The notes under the pieces: model-generated | What the model was told of the DNA's origin: nothing | The model's input: only the letters and a program-made list of their open reading frames with translations | Database searches by the model: none | Shown here: positions 8,657 through 17,049 of the stretch, piece by piece | How positions within the stretch are numbered: position 1 is the first letter of the stretch | How the letters are laid out: the number at the start of each line of letters is the position of its first letter | DNA from: Nitrospirillum viridazoti CBAmc | GTDB taxonomy: Bacteria; Pseudomonadota; Alphaproteobacteria; Azospirillales; Azospirillaceae | Direction of reading: 5' to 3' | Length of the DNA stretch: 64,000 nt | Assembly (NCBI RefSeq): GCF_000730165.1 | Contig: NZ_CP022113.1 | Span: 124,001-188,000 of the forward strand | Made by a program: the position numbers and the translations under genes

Positions 8657-8973
8657 GGGGTCCTGGCCTCTGGTCGCGAAAGGGGCGCTGGGCCTGGGCA
8701 CCAGGCTGGACGATGGGATGGTGACGGTGCCGTGGCGGCCGCCTATGGGGCTACTTTCCGCCCCGTCTCGCGCTTTCCCTCCCGCCGTCCGCCGGTGGCC
8801 TTGGGCACCAACGATACGCACGTCTGCACCCTGACGCGGGGGCGGCTATTTGGGAAATCGAACGATGCGATGGAGCGCTAACGGTTTGGGTGATGATGCG
8901 GTGCCGCCCGCGCGAGATGGCGCGCCCGGTCCCGGCGCCGTCAAGGGCATGCCGGGACCGGACGCAGGCTGTG
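8657..8973. other. 317-base intergenic region with 11-bp inverted repeat
   Basis: No coding frame is credible here. CCGGTCCCGGC at 8926-8936 and GCCGGGACCGG at 8951-8961 form a perfect stem just beyond the stop of the leftward chemoreceptor gene. It has no T-run, so it is a 3'-end stem-loop of uncertain termination strength. The remainder should hold the promoter of the hydrolase-FAH pair, but I see no clear -35/-10. Confidence 0.4.
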
Positions 8974-11154
8974 TCACGCCGCCCGGATCTTGGCCAGGAA
9001 GCCATCGACGGCCTGACCCAAGCGCCCGGTTTCGTGGGAGATCTCGCCAGAGACCTTCATCACCTGGCTTGCCGCCTCCCGCGTGTCAGCGGCGGCCTGG
9101 GTGACGCCCTGGATGGTGACCGTGACTTCCTGCGTTCCGCTGGCCGCCTGTTGAACGTTGCGGGCGATTTCGGCCGTGGCCGCGTTCTGCTCCTCCACGG
9201 CCGAGGCGATGCCCGTCGTGATGCTGCGCATTTCCTCGATCACCCGGCCCACGCCTTGGATGGTGGTCGCGGATTCCCGCGCCACCTGCTGCATGTTGGC
9301 GATCTGCTGGGCGATCTCGTCGGTCGCCTTGGCCGTCTGATTGGCCAGGCTTTTTACCTCCGACGCCACGACGGCGAAGCCCTTGCCGGCGTCACCCGCC
9401 CGCGCCGCCTCGATGGTGGCGTTCAGTGCCAGCAGGTTGGTCTGCCCCGCGATGGACGAGATCAGCTCCACCACATTGCCGATCTTCTCGGCCGCCGTGG
9501 TCAGGCCCATGATCTGGACGTTGGCCGCGTCCGCCGTGCGTACCGCGTCCGTGGCGATGGTCGTGGATTTGGCCACCTGGCTGGCAATCTCCTTGATCGA
9601 GACAGACAATTCTTCCGTGGCGGCGGCGACCGTCTGCACGTTGGCGCTGGCCTCCTGCGAGCCTTCGGCCACCAGATTGGCCTGGCTGTTGGTCTGGTCC
9701 GCCGTGGCCGTCATGCTGGTGGCAGCACCGCCCATCTGGTCGGCGGCGCCGCTCAGGGTGGCCACCACCGCCTTGACGCTGGCCTCCAACTCATTCGCCA
9801 TGCGGCCCAGGGTTTCCCGCCGCTCCGCCTCGGCGGCGGCCTGCATGGCGCCCCGTTCCTGCTCGGCGCGTTTCAGGTCGGCCGCCATCTTGTTCAGGGC
9901 CTGCGCCAGGGTTCCGGTCTCATCCAGCTGATCGACCACCAGATCCTTGTCCGCCCGGCCGGCAGCCACATCCTCGGCGAAGTGGGCGCTGGCGCGGATG
10001 GGGCGGGCGATGCCGCGGGCGACGAACCACATGCCGCCGACGGCGCCGGCGGCGATGGCCAAGGCCACGACCAGTTGCAGCGCCGTGTCGCGGTTGCCGC
10101 GCTGCTGCAGCGCGCTGTCCAGGGCCGTCGCCTCCGCCATCGCCACCGCCCGCGGCACGTCCACCAGCACGGACCAGGGCGTCTTGGTCCGGCCCAGGGT
10201 GATGGGGGCGAACGCCTTGATGGAGTTGGACGCCGCGTCCATCGTCACCTGCTGCTTGCCGGCCTGGATCACCGCCAGATCGGCCTGCCAGTTGTGGTCG
10301 AAACGCTCGAAGGAACTGCCGATGGCGTCGGGATGCTCGCTGGACGCGACGATCAGGCCCATGTGGCTGATGATGGTGACCGACGCCTTGCCGCCGAAGA
10401 CAGAGGCCTTCACCTGTTCGGCCAGCTGCTGCACGAACGCCAGGTCGAAGTCGGCACCGGCGACGCCGCGGAACTTGCCGTCGATCATGATCGGCACCGA
10501 CATGGTGGCCAGATACACGCTCTTGCCCTGTACGATATAGGGCAGGGGGTCCAGGATGCTTTCGCCGCCGCCGCCCTGCGGCCCGATATACCATCCGCCC
10601 TTCATGACGCCGTTGGGGTGCAGCGCGTGGCTGTCGTATTCCACCAGCGGCTGGATGGCGATGTGGCCCGAAGCGTCGCGCGTCCAATAGGGCAGGAAAC
10701 GTCCCGTGGCATCGGAACCCACTTCATGCTTGTCCTTGAAAGCGGTGTCCTGGCCGTCCAGGGCGTCGGGTTCCCAGGCGCTGTAGGTCCCGTTGAACCG
10801 GGGGTTGGCCTTCAGGACATTCAGCAGGACGGCGTTGAACTGCGCGCGTCGCAGGGCCGGCGCGGTGCCGACCTTGTCCTGGGCGTTGGCCAGCACCTCG
10901 AACGTGCGGGCCATGTCGCGGGCGCTGTCGAACGCCCCATCCAGGGTGGACCGGACAATGCCGGCCTGGGTGGAGGCCAGGGTTTGCAGGCTTTCCCGCG
11001 TCTTGTTATCGCTCAGTTGCCCGACCTGATCGCCAACGAAGGCCTTGGTGTTGCTGGACGCGACCAGTCCATAGCCAACCAGGGCGCCCGTTGCCCCCAA
11101 GACGCACAGCGCGGAAAGTAAACTGATCTTGGTTTGTAAGGATTTAAAGCGCAT
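8974..11154 (-). CDS. Methyl-accepting chemotaxis protein with dCache sensor
   Basis: 726 residues from ATG 11154, preceded by AGGAGG. Layout: short cytoplasmic start, TM1 (about 8-30), a large periplasmic double-Cache domain (about 40-345; [19 protein letters not shown] is typical), TM2 (about 360-385), HAMP ([19 protein letters not shown]), then the long coiled-coil signalling domain with the conserved hairpin tip ([20 protein letters not shown] and [16 protein letters not shown]). dCache receptors often sense amino acids, organic acids or amines. No C-terminal NWE(T/S)F-type pentapeptide is present. No che or flagellar genes are nearby, so it is an orphan receptor; its neighbours suggest it could sense aromatic or related nutrients. 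Confidence 0.93.
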   Translation of the reverse strand: MRFKSLQTKISLLSALCVLGATGALVGYGLVASSNTKAFVGDQVGQLSDNKTRESLQTLASTQAGIVRSTLDGAFDSARDMARTFEVLANAQDKVGTAPALRRAQFNAVLLNVLKANPRFNGTYSAWEPDALDGQDTAFKDKHEVGSDATGRFLPYWTRDASGHIAIQPLVEYDSHALHPNGVMKGGWYIGPQGGGGESILDPLPYIVQGKSVYLATMSVPIMIDGKFRGVAGADFDLAFVQQLAEQVKASVFGGKASVTIISHMGLIVASSEHPDAIGSSFERFDHNWQADLAVIQAGKQQVTMDAASNSIKAFAPITLGRTKTPWSVLVDVPRAVAMAEATALDSALQQRGNRDTALQLVVALAIAAGAVGGMWFVARGIARPIRASAHFAEDVAAGRADKDLVVDQLDETGTLAQALNKMAADLKRAEQERGAMQAAAEAERRETLGRMANELEASVKAVVATLSGAADQMGGAATSMTATADQTNSQANLVAEGSQEASANVQTVAAATEELSVSIKEIASQVAKSTTIATDAVRTADAANVQIMGLTTAAEKIGNVVELISSIAGQTNLLALNATIEAARAGDAGKGFAVVASEVKSLANQTAKATDEIAQQIANMQQVARESATTIQGVGRVIEEMRSITTGIASAVEEQNAATAEIARNVQQAASGTQEVTVTIQGVTQAAADTREAASQVMKVSGEISHETGRLGQAVDGFLAKIRAA

Positions 11155-11619
11155 GGCAGCCTCCTGGATTATGTGGGCCGGCGAAATCGGCATTTATCCA
11201 GGGGAAAAATACATAGGTAGGATTGTTATGAGGTGATCCAGATCAAGAGGAAATGGTTAATCGCCTTGATCATATACCAACGGATATGTTCACTGCAGGA
11301 GTTCAGTCGCAAATCGATGCCCATTTGGGAATAATAGACGAATAAGTATCGTTAACGGTGTTTTGAGATTGGCCTCATTCGATACCATAACGTCGAACAC
11401 CGGGTGCCGATCAGTCGTGGTCTAGGCACGTTCCCTTGCTGAAGGATGGGATTTCCCTTTTTCCGATGGCGTTCCCGCTATTTCTGCCATCTAAAAAAGG
11501 GCCGCCGGCGGGAAGTCCGGCGGCCCCGAGGTGCCTTCCAGGGGGCCAACCCGAGGAAGGGAACTGGGGAACGATCACCCCATTCCCGTGGTACGGCCGG
11601 GGCGGGGCGGTTCCTGTCG
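11155..11619. other. 465-base intergenic region
   Basis: Relatively AT-rich between 11200 and 11410, consistent with the promoter of the leftward chemoreceptor. The right end holds the terminator of the TBDR gene (11493-11526). No credible ORF, RNA gene or large repeat was seen. Confidence 0.4.
11493..11526 (-). terminator. Intrinsic terminator of TBDR gene 11620-14106
   Basis: On the minus strand, GGGCCGCCGG, an 8-base loop and CCGGCGGCCC are followed directly by TTTTTT. A ten-bp perfect GC stem plus U-tract is a textbook rho-independent terminator, about 95 bases past the stop. Confidence 0.85.
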
Positions 11620-14106
11620 TCAGAAATCGTATTTCAGGCGCACATAATAATAGCCACCGTCGTAACCGTAGGGGCTGCTGAAGGAGTACTGCTGGCCGAC
11701 GCCATAGGTGCCGAACTCCGGCCGGATCTTGGCGGGGTATTTGTCGCCCACGTTCTGGCCGCCGATGCTGGCGGTCAGGTCGTCCAGCACCTTGTATGAG
11801 ACCTCGGCATCGAAGATCCAGGCGGGGTCGAAGTTCTGGCCCAGGCAGGTGGTGCCGCAGATGCTGACGTTGTCTTCCCAGGCGCCGAAATAGCTGGCGC
11901 GGCCCAGGATGCTGAATTTGCCGATGTCCCATACACCGGTCAGCGTGGCGCGGTAGTGCGGGCTTTCGTTCTGCAGGTCCTGCACCTGGCCCAGCCCGAT
12001 GACCGTGGGGTTGTACTTGGTGACGACCGTGTGGTTGATGTTCATGGCCGCGGTGGCGTGCAGCTCACCCGCCGTATCCAGGTCGAAGGTCTTGTTGGCG
12101 ACGATGTCGACGCCTTGGGTGCGGGTGTCGAAGCCGTTGGCGAAGTAGTTGACCTGGCCGCCCACGCCCACCGCCGCCAGCGCCGGCTGGGCCACGATGT
12201 CGGCCGCCGTCACCGAATAGGTGCTGGTGATGCCGATGCGATCCTCGACCTTGATGTTGTAGTAGTCGACGGTCAGGTTGACCTTGTAGGGCAGGTCGAA
12301 AACCAGGCCGCCGGCGATGTTGAACGAGGTTTCGGGCTTCAGCGCCTGGGCGCCGTAATAGCGGGCGATGGCGCTGCCCACGGGGTAGGTGCCCTGTTCC
12401 ACCGGGTTACCGTTCTGGAAGATGGTGGTGACCTTGGACACGTTCTCCTGGCCCGGCGTCGGCGCGCGGAAGCCGGTGTTGACGGAGGAGCGGACGGCCA
12501 GCCAGTCGGTCAGCTGATAGCGGCCGGTGACCTTCCAGTTGGTGGTGTTGCCGAAGTCGCTGAAATCCTCATAGCGCAGGGCGAAGCCCAGGCTCAGGTC
12601 CTTGATCACGTCCGCTTCGGCATCGGCGTAGAAGGCGTAGTTGCTGCGCGGGAACTGGCCGGCGTCGGTGGGCGTGAAGCCCGGCATGCCGTTGGACCCC
12701 ACCGGCACGTAGGCGGCATAGGCGCCGGAGGTGTATGAGGCCGCGTCGCCGGGCGTGATAGTATAGGTCTCGCGCCGGTATTCCGCGCCGCCCGCCAGGG
12801 TCAGGGGGCTGGCGAGCCAATCGATGTGGACCGGGTAGGTCAGGTCCAGGTTGAGGTCGGTCTCCTCCTGCGTCTGGGTGCCGACGTAGAACTGGGTGGG
12901 GCTGCTGGGGCCCAGCGAGGGGTTGACGGTATTGGTCAGGTTGTAGCGCACCTCATCCCGGCCATAGCTGGCGCTGGCGTCGATGATCAGGCCGGACTTC
13001 AGCGTCGTCTTGTAGCCGCCGGTGATGCTGCTATCCAGGATGTCGCCGTAGAACCAGGGGTGGTAGCCGCCCGGGTAGACGCTGGCCCAGGAGAAATTGC
13101 CGCCGCTGGTCAGGGGGAAGGTCGTGCCCAGCCAGCTGCTGACCGGGTCGCGGTAGTAGAAGCTTTCCTTCTCGTTGCTGTGGCCGAAGTTGCCGAACAG
13201 GTAGATCTTGGAATTGTCGGTCAGGTCGATGCCGCTGTTGATGAACAGCCGCTCCGCCTCCACCGCGTTGTCGCCCCAGCGCTGGTTGGGCGTGGGATAG
13301 CCCTTGGGGCCGGGGTTGTAGCCCGACGCCTTGAGGTCGGTGACGTCGCTGCGCTCCACGCCCCGGTCGGTGGGGTCGTTCTTCTGGTACTCGGCGCTGA
13401 TGTTGACGAAGCCACGGTCACCCAGGGGCAGGCCGGAATTCACCTGGATGTGGCCGGTGGCGCCGTCGCCGGCATAGTCCTGGCCCCATTGCACGATGAC
13501 GCTGCCGCCGTCGGCGGCATCCTTCAGGGTGAAGTTCATGACGCCGGCGATGGCGTCCGACCCGTACTGGGCGGAGGCGCCGTCGCGCAGCACCTCCAGT
13601 TGCTTGATGGCGATGGCCGGGATTTGGTTCAGGTCGGCACCCTGCGAGCCCGAGGTCTGAGCATCGCCGGCGATCTGCACCAGGGCCGAGCGGTGGAACC
13701 GCTTGCCATTGATCAGCACCAGGGTCTCATCCGGCGGCAGGCCGCGCAGCGTCGGCGGGCGCACAATGCCCGAGCCGTCGTCGCTGGAGAAATGGCCGAC
13801 GTTGAAGGAGGGCACCAGGGTGCGGATCAGGTCCTGCGTGTCGCTGCCGGCCTGGCGCTCCAGATCCTCCGGCGTGAAGACGTCGACGGGGGAGGGGCTG
13901 TCGGCCACCGAGCGGTCGATACGGCGCGTGCCGGTGACGATGATCTCGCCGAGGTTGTCCGCATCGGCGGGTGCCGTCGCGGCCCAGGCCCCGGATGACA
14001 GCGGAATGGAGGCCAGCGCCGTGCCGGCCAGAAGAGTCAGCGCAGTAAAAACGCGCGCACGTCGCCATTCATGCGCGGACCACCGCGCACTGCCGCAAAA
14101 TCCCAT
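11620..14106 (-). CDS. TonB-dependent outer-membrane receptor
   Basis: 828 residues with a signal peptide ending near AWA (about residue 43), TonB-box-like EIIVTGTRR (about 53-61), a plug with LRGLPPDETLVLINGKR and SAQYGSDAIAGVMNF, and a barrel ending LKYDF. These plug motifs are typical of the large alphaproteobacterial TBDR group that takes up plant- or lignin-derived molecules. It follows the VOC and Rieske genes in the same direction (gap 197 bases), so it may import the substrate for those enzymes, but a separate promoter is possible. An intrinsic terminator ends the unit at 11493-11526. Confidence 0.92.
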   Translation of the reverse strand: MGFCGSARWSAHEWRRARVFTALTLLAGTALASIPLSSGAWAATAPADADNLGEIIVTGTRRIDRSVADSPSPVDVFTPEDLERQAGSDTQDLIRTLVPSFNVGHFSSDDGSGIVRPPTLRGLPPDETLVLINGKRFHRSALVQIAGDAQTSGSQGADLNQIPAIAIKQLEVLRDGASAQYGSDAIAGVMNFTLKDAADGGSVIVQWGQDYAGDGATGHIQVNSGLPLGDRGFVNISAEYQKNDPTDRGVERSDVTDLKASGYNPGPKGYPTPNQRWGDNAVEAERLFINSGIDLTDNSKIYLFGNFGHSNEKESFYYRDPVSSWLGTTFPLTSGGNFSWASVYPGGYHPWFYGDILDSSITGGYKTTLKSGLIIDASASYGRDEVRYNLTNTVNPSLGPSSPTQFYVGTQTQEETDLNLDLTYPVHIDWLASPLTLAGGAEYRRETYTITPGDAASYTSGAYAAYVPVGSNGMPGFTPTDAGQFPRSNYAFYADAEADVIKDLSLGFALRYEDFSDFGNTTNWKVTGRYQLTDWLAVRSSVNTGFRAPTPGQENVSKVTTIFQNGNPVEQGTYPVGSAIARYYGAQALKPETSFNIAGGLVFDLPYKVNLTVDYYNIKVEDRIGITSTYSVTAADIVAQPALAAVGVGGQVNYFANGFDTRTQGVDIVANKTFDLDTAGELHATAAMNINHTVVTKYNPTVIGLGQVQDLQNESPHYRATLTGVWDIGKFSILGRASYFGAWEDNVSICGTTCLGQNFDPAWIFDAEVSYKVLDDLTASIGGQNVGDKYPAKIRPEFGTYGVGQQYSFSSPYGYDGGYYYVRLKYDF

Positions 14107-14303
14107 ATGAAGTCTCCCAGATTATCGTTTCGATACGCTCTGGGTCGCTTCGTGGTGATTTATCCCTATTTGCCCGTTTCGCGCTTGCGGCACGTTTTGC
14201 TCTTGGGGAAAGCGTACGGGACGCGACTTAGGGTTGGGGATGCGACATTTCGCCTTCGGCTGAACGGGATATGACCTTGCCGTGCCGCTGATGGGCAGAG
14301 CGA

Positions 14304-14708
14304 TCAGCGCAAGAGGGGGCTGTCCGGGGCCAAGGCCAGGTAAAGCCAGCCGTCCTCGATGACCAAGGGCAAGGATGCCAAGGACATACCGCGGCAGGGC
14401 CCGTCGGTGCACAGGCCGCTGTCGGCGTCGAAATGGGCGCCGTGGGCGTAGCAAAGGATGCGCTGGCCGTCACCGGACAGGAAGCGGTCCTTGCGGTATT
14501 CCAGCGGTACGCCCTGGTGGGGGCAATGGTTGCGGTAGACCCGGATGCCGTCGCTGCGGCGCAGCGCGAAAACCGTGTCGCGGCCGGATTTGGCCGGGTC
14601 GAAGCCCCGTGCCTGGCCCACCGGCGGCAAGGCATCCAGGGCGCATAGCGGGGTAAGGTGGCTCCTCCCCGGAGCTGCCGCCCCGGGGATATCGGATGGG
14701 ATGGCCAC
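14304..14708 (-). CDS. Rieske [2Fe-2S] ferredoxin-like protein
   Basis: 134 residues from a GTG at 14708, one base after the stop of the upstream VOC gene. Upstream in-frame ATGs lie inside the VOC gene and would give a low-complexity extension, so they were rejected. The cluster ligands are clear: NHCPHQG (Cys, His) and CYAHGAHF (Cys, His), with a following G.C..GPC segment. Small Rieske proteins of this type pass electrons to ring-hydroxylating oxygenases or protect/reactivate iron enzymes. Tight coupling to a VOC dioxygenase-like gene suggests it reduces or maintains that iron centre, as XylT-like ferredoxins do for extradiol dioxygenases; this is inference. Confidence 0.85.
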   Translation of the reverse strand: MAIPSDIPGAAAPGRSHLTPLCALDALPPVGQARGFDPAKSGRDTVFALRRSDGIRVYRNHCPHQGVPLEYRKDRFLSGDGQRILCYAHGAHFDADSGLCTDGPCRGMSLASLPLVIEDGWLYLALAPDSPLLR

Positions 14709-14709
14709 C

Positions 14710-15645
14710 TCAGTGCGCGCCGCCCTTAGGCGGCGGACCGCTGGGGAACCACTTCTCCCGCGCCGTGAACAGGAACAGCTGGGAATTGTCCGCCCCCGGC
14801 GGACGGTGGCGGGCCTCCCACGTGTCGTCGTGCAGGTCCATGTCGGCGTCGTACTCCACATGGCAGCCCAGCGGGCTGTTGAAGTACCAGAACCAGTTGG
14901 ACCCGAGGTAGTGGCGACCGGGCCCCCAGAAGGTGGTGTAGCCCTTGGCCTCGAACTGGGTGCCGGCCAGCAGCACCTCGGTGCCGCTGCCCAGGTGGAA
15001 GGTGAAATGCTCCACCCCCTTCATGAAGGGCGGCGTCTGGATCAGGAACAGGGTGTGGTGGTCCTGCGTGCCTGCCGGGCGCAGGAAGGGGCCGACGCCG
15101 ATGAACTTGTCCGTCAGGCGGAAGCCCAGGCGGCTCACGTAGAAAGCTTCCGCCTGCTCCATATTGGGAACGAACAGCACCACGTGCGACAGGGTGCGCG
15201 GCTCGACCTTCATATCCCAGTTGATGCCCAGCAGGTTGGGCCCGCGCTGGGGCGGGTGGCCGGGGGCGTTGGTCAGGTCGGCCGGGGCGGTGTAGGGCCG
15301 GCGGATGGTCAGCGCGAAGCTGAGGTGGAAACCGGAATCGTCGTCGGCGTGCACACTGCCGCCCTCGCCCCGGCGCACCTCACGGTCTTTGGACAGTTCC
15401 GCGGCGATGGCCTCCAGCGTCGCCGCGTCGCCCACGCCGTAGACGATCTCGCGGATCGAGGGGGCGGGGCCGATGGCCGGCGGCAGGCGGGGGTCGTCGG
15501 CGGCGCGGATGACGACACAGGTGCCGTCCAGCGCCTCGAACCGGCCGTCACCGGCCGGCGTCAGGCCGTAATCCGTCAGATACTGGCTGCAGGCGTCGAC
15601 ATCGTCGACACCGAACACCAGGGCGTCCGGTCCGATGATATTCAT
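14710..15645 (-). CDS. VOC-superfamily (extradiol dioxygenase-like) protein
   Basis: 311 residues from ATG 15645 (MNIIGPDALVF). It has two VOC modules: a degenerate N-terminal one (about 1-125) and a C-terminal one with likely metal ligands in SHVVLFVPN (His), EHFTFHLG (His) and CHVEYDAD (Glu). That 2-His-1-Glu pattern is the hallmark of type I extradiol ring-cleavage dioxygenases and some glyoxalase relatives. The upstream extension was rejected for lack of conservation. A Rieske gene follows immediately. With the FAH and C-C hydrolase genes 6 kb away, it could open a catechol-type ring; the exact substrate is unknown. Confidence 0.8.
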   Translation of the reverse strand: MNIIGPDALVFGVDDVDACSQYLTDYGLTPAGDGRFEALDGTCVVIRAADDPRLPPAIGPAPSIREIVYGVGDAATLEAIAAELSKDREVRRGEGGSVHADDDSGFHLSFALTIRRPYTAPADLTNAPGHPPQRGPNLLGINWDMKVEPRTLSHVVLFVPNMEQAEAFYVSRLGFRLTDKFIGVGPFLRPAGTQDHHTLFLIQTPPFMKGVEHFTFHLGSGTEVLLAGTQFEAKGYTTFWGPGRHYLGSNWFWYFNSPLGCHVEYDADMDLHDDTWEARHRPPGADNSQLFLFTAREKWFPSGPPPKGGAH

Positions 15646-15878
15646 GAGGCGTTCGTCTCCCGAGTAGGGGCCGCCCTCTCCCGCGGGGCGATCCAGCTTG
15701 AAATCTAGGGATCCGGTCGCGCTGTTAAAAACCGTTCCTATCCATTGCACGTATGGATGAAACCGATGGGTCCGCCCGCAGGAGGGGGCGGCATCTATGG
15801 ATGCCGCCAATAGATCCCTAGCGGAAATATCCATTTCCCATGGGGTCGAGGGCCGTCGCCGGTGCCGCCTGATCCCAG

Positions 15879-16865
15879 CTACTGCTGCACCAGTTCCACC
15901 CGCCGGTTCTGCGCCCGGCCGTCGTCGCTGTCGTTGGTGGTGACGGGGGCCAGCGACGCGACGCCCTTGGCCGCCAGGCGCCCTTGCGCGATGTGGTAGG
16001 TGCCGGTCAGGGATTGCGCCACCGCGTCCGCCCGCCTCTGCGACAGGTCCAGGTTGTGGGCGAATTGCCCCTGGCTGTCGGTGTGGCCCACGATGTAGAC
16101 CTTCAGGGCCGGGTTGCTGTTCAGCAGCTTGGCCATCTCATCCAGTTGGGCCTTGGATTCCGGCTTCACCTCCGCCTTGTCGGTGTCAAAGTAGATGCCG
16201 TAGAGCGCGACCTTGCCGCTGCTGGCCAGGCTGTTCTTCATGGTGCCGCTGTCCATGATCTGCACCTGGCCGGTCTGCATGGGCTGGATTTCCACCACCT
16301 CCTCATTCACCAGGGTGCGCTGGTTGGAGCTGTCTTCCATGATGTGCAGGAAGACGTAAGCGTCGCCGGTTGGCCGGGGCAGCTTGGCCAGAATGGTGCG
16401 GTGGGCGCCGCCGAAGGCGGCATTGCCCTTGCCTGGGGTCAGCACCTTGCCGGAGTTGATGACCAGCCGCTGGAAGTCGTCGCCGCATTCTTCCTTGGCG
16501 CAGCGGAACACCATCTGGAAGCCGGCCTTCTGCAGTGCGTCCTGGTAGTTGCGTTCCACCTCCAGCGTCGATTTGCCGGTGGCGATGGTGTACCAGACGC
16601 GGGTCACCTTGCCTTCCAGGTGCAGGCCCTCGGCCTTGTCTTCGTCCTTCACCGGCCGGTCGGGCAGGAAGGCCTCATCGAAGTCCTTGTGTTCATAGGC
16701 GGTGATGGTGGCGCCGGCGAAGCGTGAGACCAGCGGATGGTCTTTGGAACCGGGCACGTCGCCCGCGGCCAGCACCGGGGTTGCCGCCAATAACGGCAGG
16801 GCCACCGTCAGTACTGCCTGGTAGTTCCTGGCTTTAATGGAATGATAACGAGAAAAGATCGTCAT
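15879..16865 (-). CDS. OmpA-domain outer-membrane/peptidoglycan-binding protein
   Basis: 328 residues from ATG 16865 (MTIFSRYHS). A signal peptide ends at VLAAG (about residue 34). The middle region (about 40-210) is unrecognised and contains a Cys pair (FRCAKEECG) that could form a disulfide. The C-terminal OmpA domain (about 215-328) shows YFDTDKAEV, VGHTDSQG and LSQRRADAV, with the diaminopimelate-binding Asp/Arg pattern near the end (GRAQNRRVEL). It probably anchors to peptidoglycan from the outer membrane or periplasm. It stands alone between catabolic and copper genes; no specific partner is evident. Confidence 0.85.
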   Translation of the reverse strand: MTIFSRYHSIKARNYQAVLTVALPLLAATPVLAAGDVPGSKDHPLVSRFAGATITAYEHKDFDEAFLPDRPVKDEDKAEGLHLEGKVTRVWYTIATGKSTLEVERNYQDALQKAGFQMVFRCAKEECGDDFQRLVINSGKVLTPGKGNAAFGGAHRTILAKLPRPTGDAYVFLHIMEDSSNQRTLVNEEVVEIQPMQTGQVQIMDSGTMKNSLASSGKVALYGIYFDTDKAEVKPESKAQLDEMAKLLNSNPALKVYIVGHTDSQGQFAHNLDLSQRRADAVAQSLTGTYHIAQGRLAAKGVASLAPVTTNDSDDGRAQNRRVELVQQ

Positions 16866-17049
16866 GATCGTTCCAAATCCGCTGTCGTTGTTCGTGAAAT
16901 GACGGATTTGGATAGGGTGCGGTCTGCTGCCAGGCAAGGCCAAGGGCCCGATTCTGGACTGGGTATGTCACCGGGAATACGGTGTTAGAGGTAGCGGCCT
17001 GTGCGCCTGGGAGATGACAAGGCCCTTGCGTCCCTTGGTCATTAATATC

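Noticed and set aside
8890-11121. 743-codon open frame on the plus strand
   Set aside because: It is antisense to the chemoreceptor, whose motifs are unambiguous; the composition is a GC-bias shadow with no domain pattern.
14709-14861. Upstream ATG for the Rieske protein
   Set aside because: The extension lies in the VOC gene and is Thr/Arg low-complexity; the GTG just after the VOC stop is better.
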